DNA of 64,000 bases, taken from positions 1-64,000 of the forward strand of contig JBMOGA010000006.1 in assembly GCA_049318625.1 (NCBI GenBank), written 5' to 3'. The notes under the pieces were generated by a model, which saw nothing but the letters and a program-made list of their open reading frames with translations, made no database searches and was not told the DNA's origin. A program made the position numbers and the translations under genes. Source of the stretch: JBMOGA01 sp049318625. GTDB lineage: Bacteria > Pseudomonadota > Alphaproteobacteria > Rhizobiales > Hyphomicrobiaceae. Position 1 is the stretch's first letter, and each line of letters starts with the position of its first letter. Shown piece by piece: positions 43,367 to 51,779 of the stretch.

Positions 43367-45307
43367 TCAGCCGCGCAGGCGTGACCGCACGATCCTTGGG
43401 AATTCGTCATCCTGTCCCTGCTGCGGCGCCGTTGCGGCCGGACCCGGTGCCGGGGCGGGGCGCGCCGCCGGTGTCTCTCCAGCCCACCACGCATCCGTGC
43501 CGGGTACCGGGCGCTGGGGCGGCGCCGGCTGGGCTCGCACTTCGCCGGCCAAGCGACCACCGGCCAGCCCGGATTCGGGCCCGCCAGCGAACCAAGCCTC
43601 GATCAGATCGAGTTCTTCGACCGAGAGATTGAGTCCCTGGCCGCGGCATCGCGCCACGACGAAGTTCCGGAACCGTCCGGCGAACAGATTAGCCGACGCG
43701 CCCTGCTCGAACCACGGATCCGGCTCGCTGACGACATCGAGCACGAACCGGACGTCGTCGCGCTGCAACTGCAAGCTTCCGGCCAGGGCCCGCGCCTGGA
43801 TGTTGGCGAGCGTCTGACTGCCCTGCAGCCCGTTTTCGGTGATCTCGGCAGCCATCGCCTCGAACAGACGGCGATAGTCCGGAGGAGACAGCGGCGGCGC
43901 CTGGCAGGCCTCGTAGATCCGCGTCACGGACTGCTGCAGGGCGGCGGCCGCCGTGGAGCGGGCCGACGGCTTGGGCGCCGGAGGCGCCGCCATGGCCCGA
44001 CTCGGCTGCGGCTGCTGTGTCGGCAGGGGGGCAGGCGGTTGTGGGGTCTCGGCGGCCGGCGCGCGACCGTAGGCATAATCGGGCCGTGGCTGGGCCGGCT
44101 GGCGCACCGGCGCGCTCGGCTGAGATGCTACGCTCGGCGCCCGCGGGGCGACCGGCAGCGGTGCAGCCTCGGGCTCGTCGGCCGGATCGTCGAACGCTAC
44201 GACCGGTTGCGTCTCGAGCAAAGGCGCGCGACCGCGTGGCGCGCTCGAGGCCGACGTCGAGGCAGCGGCCGGAGCCTGCGGAGCGGCAGGTCGACCGGCT
44301 GGCGCCTGCGGCGGTACCGGCCGGCTTTCCAGCGCGGCAGGTTGCGGCTCCGCCGGCTGGCGCTGCGGGACCTCGCGACGCGCCGCGGGCGGGGCGTCGA
44401 CCGTCCGCGATTCGCGGGCGATCATGGCCGGTTGCGGCTTGCTCTCGACGATGTAGGCGAAGTACGGCGGCTCGTCGGTCAACCGGATGTCGGCCGGCAG
44501 GCCGTCCATCAGCAACTCGCGGAAGCTGCCGGCACCGGCCCAACCCGACCCGGCTGTCCGCTCGTGCCCCAGCACGCGCACCGAGCGCTCGGCCAGCGCC
44601 TCGAGCGGCACCGGCTGTCCGGCCGATCGGATCTGGTTGACGACCTCGGCCAGGATCTCGCTGCGCTGGGCGACGCCATCGGCCGTCGCCGCCAATGCGG
44701 AGGGGCTGTCCTGCTCGATCCGCCCGTCGACCAGCAACCGGATCAGATCGCTTTCGCGAACCTCGCCGTCGCAGATCGCGGTGTACGGTGTCGCGGTGTA
44801 GTCGTTCGCGAAGATCACGGTGCGCCGCGCATGCGCCCGCAGGCGATGCAGAACCGGCGTGAAATCCGCATCACCCGAGAGGATGATGAATTCGTCGAAG
44901 TAGGTCTCGTGGGTGAGGAAGTCGCGCACATCCATTACGATCCGGATGTCCGACGAGTTCTTGAGCTGCGCGGTCAGCGGCGGACAATCGACCACCTCGA
45001 AGCCCGCACGCAGGAAGTGGTGGCGCACGAAGGGGAACGAGTTCATGTCGGTCGAATTGTCGTGCCCGCTCCGGCGCGGCACCGGATTGCCGTAGCAGCG
45101 GTTCATCACCATGCGCCGGCGAATGTCGCTCTGCGGCGTGTTGGTCGGCGTGATCAGGCGCCCGGTCTCCAACTCGCGCAGCCAGCCGGCCGCATCCTTG
45201 GAGAAGCGCTTGGCGGCCTCCTCGCTCTTCCGGCGCAGCGAAAGATAGATGTTGTCGTAGTCGACGAACACCGCGCTGAGGATGGCCCCATTCGACTCGC
45301 GCTTCAT
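43367..45307 (-). CDS. NYN-domain putative RNase with LOTUS domain
   Basis: A 646-residue protein. The N-terminal NYN (LabA/MARF1, PIN-like) domain shows the acidic catalytic set: Asp16 and Asp18 in FVDYDNI, Asp126 in IVMDVRDF, and Asp146/Asp148 in LSGDADF. An OST-HTH/LOTUS domain follows (about 214-290, RSEILAEVVNQI to PYFAYIVE), typical of RNA-binding partners. A long Pro/Ala/Gln-rich disordered linker spans about 291-505, then a helical C-terminal domain to about 600 and a Pro-rich tail. It is probably a metal-dependent ribonuclease; substrate unknown. The start MKRES at 45307 has GCGAGAG upstream. Confidence 0.88.
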   Translation of the reverse strand: MKRESNGAILSAVFVDYDNIYLSLRRKSEEAAKRFSKDAAGWLRELETGRLITPTNTPQSDIRRRMVMNRCYGNPVPRRSGHDNSTDMNSFPFVRHHFLRAGFEVVDCPPLTAQLKNSSDIRIVMDVRDFLTHETYFDEFIILSGDADFTPVLHRLRAHARRTVIFANDYTATPYTAICDGEVRESDLIRLLVDGRIEQDSPSALAATADGVAQRSEILAEVVNQIRSAGQPVPLEALAERSVRVLGHERTAGSGWAGAGSFRELLMDGLPADIRLTDEPPYFAYIVESKPQPAMIARESRTVDAPPAARREVPQRQPAEPQPAALESRPVPPQAPAGRPAAPQAPAAASTSASSAPRGRAPLLETQPVVAFDDPADEPEAAPLPVAPRAPSVASQPSAPVRQPAQPRPDYAYGRAPAAETPQPPAPLPTQQPQPSRAMAAPPAPKPSARSTAAAALQQSVTRIYEACQAPPLSPPDYRRLFEAMAAEITENGLQGSQTLANIQARALAGSLQLQRDDVRFVLDVVSEPDPWFEQGASANLFAGRFRNFVVARCRGQGLNLSVEELDLIEAWFAGGPESGLAGGRLAGEVRAQPAPPQRPVPGTDAWWAGETPAARPAPAPGPAATAPQQGQDDEFPRIVRSRLRG

Positions 45308-45502
45308 GCTCTCGCCCCGCATCGTGATACTTGCTTTCGGTGACTGAGCTAATTGTGAGTCGCGCAAGGGGAGCAAGCGCAGGGGGCCGACGGCATCACT
45401 TGAGCGTTGGATTTCAATGGAAAAGGCTGGTTACAGCGCGAAAAGATCCACAGCTTTTCGGTGGCTGCGCGCAGCAAGCGTTTCGCCTGTGGTCTGAGGG
45501 CA

Positions 45503-45937
45503 TCAATCCAGTCGGGGATCGAAGCCTGCCGGCGCCATCTCGAAGTGGTCGAACAGGAACCCCGGCGCCACCGTGCAGCCGACGAGCGACCAGTCTCCGA
45601 GGCTCTGAGATTGCTGCCAGGCGCCCGGAGGAACGACGGCCTGCGGGTGCTCGCCCGCTGTGAGATCGGCGCCGAGTCGGACCTCGGCGAAGGCCCGGCC
45701 ATCCGCGATCGACAGCCGCAGCGGCGCCCCGGCGTACCAGTGCCAGACCTCGGATGCGTCGATCCGGTGCCAACGCGAGATTTCGCCGGCCTTCAGCAGA
45801 AAGTAAATGGCGGTAGAGGCAGCCCGCCCGCTCGCCGGGTCGGCGCGATCGCGGAATGTCTCTCGAAAATGCCCGCCCTCCGGGTGGGGGACGAGCCCCA
45901 GCCGGGCGATCACGTCGTCGGCGGTGAGCGTGCTCAT
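45503..45937 (-). CDS. DUF985 cupin protein
   Basis: A 144-residue single-domain cupin of the DUF985 (YML079w-like) family. Characteristic blocks are PHPEGGHFRETFR, TAIYFLL, and SRWHRIDASEVWHWYAG followed by a late VAPGFLFDHFEMA. Members bind small ligands or sugars; no enzyme activity is established for most. It overlaps gloB by ATGA, so the pair is co-translated. Confidence 0.9.
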   Translation of the reverse strand: MSTLTADDVIARLGLVPHPEGGHFRETFRDRADPASGRAASTAIYFLLKAGEISRWHRIDASEVWHWYAGAPLRLSIADGRAFAEVRLGADLTAGEHPQAVVPPGAWQQSQSLGDWSLVGCTVAPGFLFDHFEMAPAGFDPRLD

Positions 45938-46698
45938 CCCCGGTTCTTGCGTTCGCGGATCTCGCCGAACACCTGCCAGTCGGCCGCCGCCGTCATGCCG
46001 AGACGGGTCCGGATCGACGCCACCTGTGGCCGCAGGAACGGATTGGTGTCGAGTTCCAGCCCGATCTCGGTCGGAACGGTCGGGCGACCGCTCGCCCGCA
46101 GCCGCTGCGCTTCCTCGGAACGCGCGGCGAGCGCCGCGTTTTCCGGTTCGATGGTGAGCGCGAACTTGGCGTTCGAGAGCGTGTACTCGTGACCGCAATA
46201 CACGCGCGTGTCGCGCGGCAGTGCGGCGAGCTTTGCCAGCGACTCCCACATCATCTGCATACTGCCTTCGATCACGCGCCCGCAACCGAGCACGAACAGC
46301 GTATCGCCGACGAACGCGACCTTCGAGCCCGGCATCCATAAGGAGATGTGGCCGGCCGTATGCCCGGGCGTTCCGATCACGCGAACCTCTTCGGCGCCGA
46401 ACTGGAACACGTCGCCGTCCCCGACCGTCGTGTCGATGCCGGGGACCCGGGCAGCCTCGTCGCGCGGCCCGATGATCGTGCAGCCATGGGCGGCCTTCAG
46501 CGCCAAGTTGCCGTCCGTGTGGTCATGGTGATGGTGGGTCGTCAGGATATGGGTGAGCGTCCAGCGCTTTTCGGCCAGCGCCGCCTCCACCGCGCGCGCC
46601 TCCGGTGCATCGATGGAGGCCACCAGACCGGAGACCGGTTCGCGCACCAGCACACCGTAGTTGTCCGAGAGGCAGGGAAAAAGATGGATCTCGAGCAT
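45934..46698 (-). CDS. gloB: hydroxyacylglutathione hydrolase (glyoxalase II)
   Basis: A 254-residue metallo-beta-lactamase-fold hydrolase that cleaves S-lactoylglutathione. The binuclear metal motif is TTHHHHDHTDG, with further ligands in GHTAGHIS, FVGDTLF and YCGHEYT. The C-terminal glutathione-binding extension is present. The ATG at 46698 is the family start. It is the first gene of a two-gene operon with the DUF985 cupin and is divergent from a methyltransferase gene, a typical Rhizobiales layout. Confidence 0.94.
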   Translation of the reverse strand: MLEIHLFPCLSDNYGVLVREPVSGLVASIDAPEARAVEAALAEKRWTLTHILTTHHHHDHTDGNLALKAAHGCTIIGPRDEAARVPGIDTTVGDGDVFQFGAEEVRVIGTPGHTAGHISLWMPGSKVAFVGDTLFVLGCGRVIEGSMQMMWESLAKLAALPRDTRVYCGHEYTLSNAKFALTIEPENAALAARSEEAQRLRASGRPTVPTEIGLELDTNPFLRPQVASIRTRLGMTAAADWQVFGEIRERKNRG

Positions 46699-46851
46699 GG
46701 TCGGTCTCTGCGGCTGGTAAGGTCGGGGCCTGCGGCCCTGATCGGGGACTGGAAAGGTCCCCCGGGACAGTGGCGCGGACGGTATCAGTCGAGGCCCGGA
46801 TTGCAAGCCGGGCAGTGGCTTGCCAGATAATGTGCCAAGTGAAGGAGCCCG

Positions 46852-47565
46852 ATGCACCTCGACGCTGGCGATCTCCTGGAGTTCTACGCGCGACCGCTCG
46901 GAGCGGTGGTGCGGCGCCTGTTGTCGCATCGCATCCGGGCCCGCTGGCGCCGCGTCGACGGCCAGACGGTCATGGGCCTCGGCTTCGCCACACCTTACCT
47001 CGGTACCTTTCGCGGTGAGGCGTCACGGCTCGGCGCCCTGATGCCGGCGCCCCAGGGCGCACTGGTCTGGCCGCCCGGCGAGCGTGGGTTGACCGTGATG
47101 GTCGACGAGGACCGGCTGCCGCTCCCCGACAACTGCGTCGACCGGCTCGTCGTGGTCCACGGGCTCGAGTTCGCCAACCATATCTCCCAATACTTGCGGG
47201 AGTTGTGGCGGGTCCTGGCGCCGGAGGGCCGGATCCTTTTGATCGTGCCCAATCGCGGCGGCCTGTGGGCCCGCACCGAGCGGTCGCCGTTCGGCCACGG
47301 CCGGCCCTACAGCCGCACGCAGCTCGAACGGCTCCTCGGTGAGGCCATGTTCACGCCGCTGGACTTCTCCTGGGCGCTGCACGTGCCGCCCATCGAGCGC
47401 CGCCTGGTGCTGCGATCGGCTATCGCCTTCGAGCGCATGGGGCAACGGTTCTGGCCGAGTGCCGGCGGCGTCCTGCTCGTCGAGGCGAAGAAGGAACTCG
47501 TCGTGCCCGTCGGCCGTCTGAAGCCGGCGCGCGCGGTCGGTCAGCTCGTGACGCTGCGGCCTTGA
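46852..47565 (+). CDS. SAM-dependent methyltransferase (class I)
   Basis: A 237-residue methyltransferase-like protein. The Gly-rich motif I is weak, but the downstream motifs LPLPDNCVDRLVVVHGLEF and YLRELWRVLAPEGRILLIVPN are typical. An N-terminal segment on residue 8-30 is amphipathic and basic. Conserved linkage to gloB is familiar from alphaproteobacteria, although the substrate is unknown. Nine bases separate its stop from the convergent Mrp gene. Confidence 0.85.
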   Translation: MHLDAGDLLEFYARPLGAVVRRLLSHRIRARWRRVDGQTVMGLGFATPYLGTFRGEASRLGALMPAPQGALVWPPGERGLTVMVDEDRLPLPDNCVDRLVVVHGLEFANHISQYLRELWRVLAPEGRILLIVPNRGGLWARTERSPFGHGRPYSRTQLERLLGEAMFTPLDFSWALHVPPIERRLVLRSAIAFERMGQRFWPSAGGVLLVEAKKELVVPVGRLKPARAVGQLVTLRP

Positions 47566-47575
47566 CCCCGGCCGG

Positions 47576-49087
47576 TCAGCGGCTGAGCCCCTTGGCCGCA
47601 AGCTCCGCCAGATGCTCCGCCCATCGCGTCTCCTTTTCGCGGCCGAGCAGGGCGAGATACGACCACGCGTAGAGGCCGGTGTCGTGGCCGTCGTCGAACA
47701 CGATCCGCACCGCGTAGTTGCCGACCGGGCGAAGTTCCTTGATGCGGACGTTGCGCTTGCCGGCCACCGTGACCCGCTGTTCGGGCGAATGACCCTGCAC
47801 CTCGGCGGACGGGCTCATCACGCGCAGCATCTCCGCAGCGATCTCGTGGCGCTCGCCGCCCGGAAAGATGGCGAGCAGGCTGTCGCCGGCGGATGAAACC
47901 GTGAGCGAGGGCGGTTGCGCCCCGCCTTTTCGCCCGCCGTCGATCTCCGCCCAGACCCGGGCTGCGATCTCGCGAAAGATCCGTGCGTGCGGCCCGTCCG
48001 GCTCGGTGGCCACGATCGGCTGCCCGCTGTCGGAGCGTGCGCGGATTTCCATGTGCAGCGGGACCGCCCCGAGGAATGGGATCTCAAGGCGCTCCGCCTC
48101 GTGCTCCGCTCCGCCGTGGCCGAAGATGTCCGAGCGCTCGCCGCACTTCGGGCAGACGAAAAAGCTCATGTTCTCGATGATGCCGAGCACCGGCACGTCC
48201 ACCCGCTGGAACATCGCCAGCCCCTTGCGGGCATCGATCAGCGCCAGATCCTGCGGCGTCGACACGATGACCGCGCCGGACAATGGCACCTGCTGCGCCA
48301 TCGAAAGCTGCACGTCGCCGGTGCCGGGTGGCATGTCGATCACGATCGCGTCCAGGCCTGGCTCGCCCCGGCCCGTCGTGCCCCAGGCGACCTCGCGCAG
48401 CATCTGCTGGAGTGCCGACACGACCATCGGCCCGCGCCAGATGATCGGCGTGTCCTCCTCGACGAGGAAGCCCATCGACATCACCTCGATGCCATAGGCG
48501 ACCATCGGCTGCAGTTTACCGTCCGTCGTTCGCGGCCGGCCGGTGAGCCCGAGCAGGCGGGGCTGCGACGGCCCGTAGATGTCGGCATCCAGGATGCCGA
48601 CCTTGTGCCCGAGCGCCTTGAGCGCAAGCGCGAGGTTGACGGCCGTGGTCGACTTTCCGACGCCGCCCTTTCCCGATGCCACCGCGATCAGATGTTTGAC
48701 CCCCGCGACGCCCGGCGCCGCGCGCTGGGGCGCAGGCGTGCTGCCCGCCCGGCCGGCTGGCGCGGCCGCCCCGCCCTGACGTGCCCGCGCCTCGGCAACC
48801 CGGGGCGATTCGGCGACACCGGAGGCCGCCGGCGCTCGCCGCGCCTCCGCTGTCAGCACGGCGGTGACGCCGCTGACCCCCGGCAGGCCGGCAACGACTT
48901 GCTGGGCCGCTTCGCGCAGCGGCTCGAGCTCGGTCGCTCGGTCCGCCGGCACGGTGATCGCGAAGTAGACCCGACCGTCCTTGATCAGCACCTCGGACAA
49001 CAAGCCGAGATCGACGATGTTGCCTTCCAGATCGGGTCCTTTGACTCGTCGCAGGGCTTCGCGCACCGCGGCTTCGGTTGGCACCAT
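47576..49087 (-). CDS. Mrp/ApbC iron-sulfur carrier ATPase with DUF59 and DUF971 domains
   Basis: A 503-residue Fe-S cluster carrier. Domains in order: MIP18/DUF59 (about 1-82, GPDLEGNIVDLGLL), an Ala/Arg-rich linker (82-130), the deviant-Walker P-loop ATPase (SGKGGVGKST at 138-147, DMPPGTGD, cluster-bridging Cys312/Cys315 in CPKC) and a C-terminal DUF971 domain (about 393-500, NVRIKELRPVGNYAVRIVFDDGHDTGLYAWSYL). The ATG at 49087 has GGAG nine bases upstream and is preferred to TTG 49093. DUF971 is usually a separate gene, so this is a fusion. Confidence 0.9.
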   Translation of the reverse strand: MVPTEAAVREALRRVKGPDLEGNIVDLGLLSEVLIKDGRVYFAITVPADRATELEPLREAAQQVVAGLPGVSGVTAVLTAEARRAPAASGVAESPRVAEARARQGGAAAPAGRAGSTPAPQRAAPGVAGVKHLIAVASGKGGVGKSTTAVNLALALKALGHKVGILDADIYGPSQPRLLGLTGRPRTTDGKLQPMVAYGIEVMSMGFLVEEDTPIIWRGPMVVSALQQMLREVAWGTTGRGEPGLDAIVIDMPPGTGDVQLSMAQQVPLSGAVIVSTPQDLALIDARKGLAMFQRVDVPVLGIIENMSFFVCPKCGERSDIFGHGGAEHEAERLEIPFLGAVPLHMEIRARSDSGQPIVATEPDGPHARIFREIAARVWAEIDGGRKGGAQPPSLTVSSAGDSLLAIFPGGERHEIAAEMLRVMSPSAEVQGHSPEQRVTVAGKRNVRIKELRPVGNYAVRIVFDDGHDTGLYAWSYLALLGREKETRWAEHLAELAAKGLSR

Positions 49088-49437
49088 GTCCAAGGGCTCC
49101 GGTTTGGTTTCGTTCGATCGAGCGCTGCCGCAAGATATAGGCGGAAGGACACGCGCGACATAGGGGGCGCACAGAGTGAGCCGCGTCGTCGCAGGCCGCC
49201 CGAAGACCTATGAACCGGAAATTCCACATGCAACAACATGTTGAACGTTCGGTCGGGGCGCCAGAGTACGGGCGGAAACCATGATTCGATCGGGCGGCTC
49301 CAAGAGGCATTCTTGCAACGCAATTTCGGTCATGTTGCAATGGATTGGCCGTGCGTTCGGTAATATAGACTATGGCCCACGCAGAAGGGGCGAAGGCAAG
49401 AATCGGCCCGTCAGTGGCTTTGGAAGGGAAACGTCAC
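49088..49437. promoter_or_regulatory. divergent promoter region of Mrp and TRAP genes
   Basis: A 350-base intergenic stretch. It contains the palindrome CAACATGTTG (49234-49243) and the longer inverted repeat TTGCAAC-N14-GTTGCAA (49313-49340), listed separately. An AT-rich TAATATAGAC follows at 49361. No RNA gene or credible small ORF seen. Confidence 0.5.
49313..49340. promoter_or_regulatory. candidate operator TTGCAAC-N14-GTTGCAA
   Basis: Perfect 7-bp arms with a 14-base centre, about 98 bases upstream of the TRAP dctQ start and just before a TAATAT element. Span and symmetry suit a dimeric repressor (GntR or LacI class sizes). No regulator gene lies beside it. Confidence 0.45.
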
Positions 49438-49977
49438 ATGCAGGTTTGGCTTCGGTTGAGCCGCGCCATCGATTGGCTCAACGGGAAAGTGGCCATCATT
49501 GCCAACTGGCTCGTCCTGCTGGCGTGCTTGATCAGTGCCGGGAACGCAGGAACCCGTTATCTGTTCAACCTCAGCTCCAACGGCTGGCTGGAAGTCCAGT
49601 GGTACATGTTCGCCGGCATGGTGCTGCTCGGCGCCCCCTATACTCTGGCGCGCAACGAGCACGTTCGGGTCGACCTCATTTACGGTGGCGTCTCCGACCG
49701 CACGCGGCACTACATCGATCTGGTCGGTGGGCTGTGCTTCCTCATGCCGATGACCATCCTGATGATGTACATAACGTGGCCTTGGTTCTTCGAGTCCTTC
49801 ATCACGAACGAGCAGTCCTCCAACGCGGGCGGCCTGGCCCGTTGGCCGGTGAAGCTGCTGCTGCCCTTGGGCTTCGGATTGCTGGCCATTCAAGGCGTGT
49901 CTGAGATCATCAAGAGTGTCGCGGCGCTCGCCGGCATCGTGAACGAGGAAGTCAAGTACGAGAGGCCGCTGCAATGA
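49438..49977 (+). CDS. TRAP transporter small permease (DctQ type)
   Basis: A 179-residue four-helix inner-membrane subunit. Family block LEVQWYMFAGMVLLGAPYTLARNEHVRVDL is intact. It holds the DctM channel and contacts the periplasmic binding protein. The ATG at 49438 follows GGAAGGGAA. Its stop overlaps the large permease by ATGA. Confidence 0.92.
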   Translation: MQVWLRLSRAIDWLNGKVAIIANWLVLLACLISAGNAGTRYLFNLSSNGWLEVQWYMFAGMVLLGAPYTLARNEHVRVDLIYGGVSDRTRHYIDLVGGLCFLMPMTILMMYITWPWFFESFITNEQSSNAGGLARWPVKLLLPLGFGLLAIQGVSEIIKSVAALAGIVNEEVKYERPLQ

Positions 49978-51641
49978 GCGACGTGACGATTCCCCAGAAG
50001 CATCGCCCGATCGCGATCAATCTGCTGCTGATCCTCGTGATGGTCTGTGCGTTCATTGCGGGCGTGTTCGCCCTCGGCGCGCGCTTCACCACGCACGAAC
50101 TGAACGAGATCATGGCGCCGCTGATGTTCGGCGGCTTGGTCTGCTTCCTGTTGATCGGCTACCCGGCCGCCTTCTCGCTCGCCGCCGTGGGCCTGTTCTT
50201 CGCCATCTTCGGTATCCGGTTCGGGCTGTTCGTGCCGGACTTCATGGGCAACCTGACCTACCAGCTCTTCTCGGTGGTCTCGAACGATCTGCTGCTGGCG
50301 ATTCCGTTCTTCACCTTCATGGGTGCCATCCTCGAGCGATGCGGTCTGGCCGAGGATCTCCTCGACTCGATCGGCCAGTTGTTCGGCCCCGTTCGTGGCG
50401 GCCTCTCCTACGCCGTCATCATCGTCGGTGCCATTCTGGGCGCCATCACCGGCACCGTGGCCGCCTCGGTGATCGCTATGGGCATCATCTCGCTGCCCGT
50501 GATGATGCGCTATGGCTACGACATGAAGCACACGACGGGTGTGATCGCGGCCTCCGGCACGATCACGCAGCTCATCCCGCCGTCACTCGTTCTGGTGGTG
50601 CTCGCCGACGTTCTCGGCCGGTCGGTCGGCGACATGTACATCGGCGCGACCATTCCGAGCCTCATCCAGCTCGCCCTGTTCTGCGGCTGGGTCTTCATCC
50701 TCAGCATGATCTGGCCGAAAGCGGTGCCGGCTCTGCCACCCGAGGCGCGCACGTTGCGGGGCTGGGCGCTGCTGTCGAAGTGCCTCTGGGGTATCATCCC
50801 GTCGGGCGCGCTCATCTTCCTCGTGCTCGGCACGATGTTCATGGGTCTGGCGACCCCGACGGAAGCCGGCGCGATGGGCGCCGTCGGCTCGCTTCTGCTC
50901 GCCGCCGCTAAGCGGACCCTCACCCCGTCGCTGGTCTATCAGGCGATGGGCAGCACCATGCGCATCACCGCCATGGTGGTCATGATCCTCATCGGCGCCC
51001 GTACGTTCAGCCTCGTGTTCAATGGCGTCGGCGGTGGCGAATGGATCGCCCATTTGCTCTCGGGACTGCCGGGCGGCCAGACCGGCTTCCTGATCTTCGT
51101 CAACATCTTCATCTTCTTCGTGGCGTTCTTCCTCGACTTCTTCGAGATCGCCTTCATCATCATCCCGCTGCTCGCGCCCGTGGCCGAGAAGATGGGGATC
51201 GACTTGATCTGGTTCGGCGTTCTGATCTGCGCCAACATCCAGACCTCGTTCATGCATCCACCCTTCGGGTTTGCACTCTTCTACCTGCGAGGAATCGCAC
51301 CTCCAGAGGTCAAGAGTTCCGACATCTACCTGGGGTCGATCCCCTGGATCATTCTGCAGATCTGCCTGGTCGCCATCCTCATCGCTTGGCCGGGCTCGGT
51401 GACGATGATGCTGGACAGCGGCAAGAAGATCGACACGTCCAAGATGGAGATCGTGATCCCGTCGATGGGCATGGGTGGTGGCCCCGGTGGCCTCGGCCCC
51501 TCGCCGTTCGGTCTCCCGCCGGGGCTGGGCGGCCCGCCGCCGGGTCTGGGTGGTCCGCCTCCAGGCCTCACGCCGCCGCCGGCCATTCCTGGGCTGACCC
51601 CGCCGCCGGCCCTGCCGGCACCGGAGACGAAGTCGAACTGA
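49974..51641 (+). CDS. TRAP transporter large permease (DctM type) with Pro/Gly-rich tail
   Basis: A 555-residue inner-membrane Na+/carboxylate symporter subunit with twelve or more helices. Typical segments are IPFFTFMGAILERCGLAEDLL, GTVAASVIAMGIISLPVMMRYGY and LMHPPFGFALFYLRGIAP-like FMHPPFGF. It belongs to the large COG4664-type group. The last roughly 58 residues are low-complexity: repeated PPGLGG/PPPGL and TPPPAIPGL units, an unusual soluble addition. It pairs with the binding protein at 51780-52898. Confidence 0.92.
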   Translation: MSDVTIPQKHRPIAINLLLILVMVCAFIAGVFALGARFTTHELNEIMAPLMFGGLVCFLLIGYPAAFSLAAVGLFFAIFGIRFGLFVPDFMGNLTYQLFSVVSNDLLLAIPFFTFMGAILERCGLAEDLLDSIGQLFGPVRGGLSYAVIIVGAILGAITGTVAASVIAMGIISLPVMMRYGYDMKHTTGVIAASGTITQLIPPSLVLVVLADVLGRSVGDMYIGATIPSLIQLALFCGWVFILSMIWPKAVPALPPEARTLRGWALLSKCLWGIIPSGALIFLVLGTMFMGLATPTEAGAMGAVGSLLLAAAKRTLTPSLVYQAMGSTMRITAMVVMILIGARTFSLVFNGVGGGEWIAHLLSGLPGGQTGFLIFVNIFIFFVAFFLDFFEIAFIIIPLLAPVAEKMGIDLIWFGVLICANIQTSFMHPPFGFALFYLRGIAPPEVKSSDIYLGSIPWIILQICLVAILIAWPGSVTMMLDSGKKIDTSKMEIVIPSMGMGGGPGGLGPSPFGLPPGLGGPPPGLGGPPPGLTPPPAIPGLTPPPALPAPETKSN

Positions 51642-51665
51642 TCCGGTTCGACGTCCGAAACAAAA

Positions 51666-51696
51666 AAGGCCGCGATCCGAAGAGGTTCGCGGCCTT
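51666..51696 (-). terminator. 10-bp hairpin with minus-strand T tract
   Basis: AAGGCCGCGA / TCGCGGCCTT form a perfect 10-bp stem with an 11-base loop. On the minus strand it is followed by a run of T, as in an intrinsic terminator for the binding-protein gene; its position 25 bases after the permease stop may also serve the plus strand. Confidence 0.7.
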
Positions 51697-51733
51697 CGTA
51701 GTTTGGGGGACTCGACCGACCGCGCACAGAAAA

Positions 51734-51757
51734 GCCCCGGCTGTTGCCAGCCGGGGC
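51734..51757 (-). terminator. 9-bp hairpin with minus-strand T tract
   Basis: GCCCCGGCT / AGCCGGGGC with a 6-base loop, followed by TTTTCTG on the minus strand. It lies 23 bases after the binding-protein stop, so it is the primary terminator for that gene. Confidence 0.75.
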
Positions 51758-51779
51758 CTGTCTCAGACGGTCGAGTTGA

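Noticed and set aside
49341..49370. Sigma-54 or strict -35/-10 promoter before the TRAP genes
   Set aside because: The GG and GC elements are wrongly spaced for -24/-12, and the TAATAT element lacks a correctly spaced -35 box.
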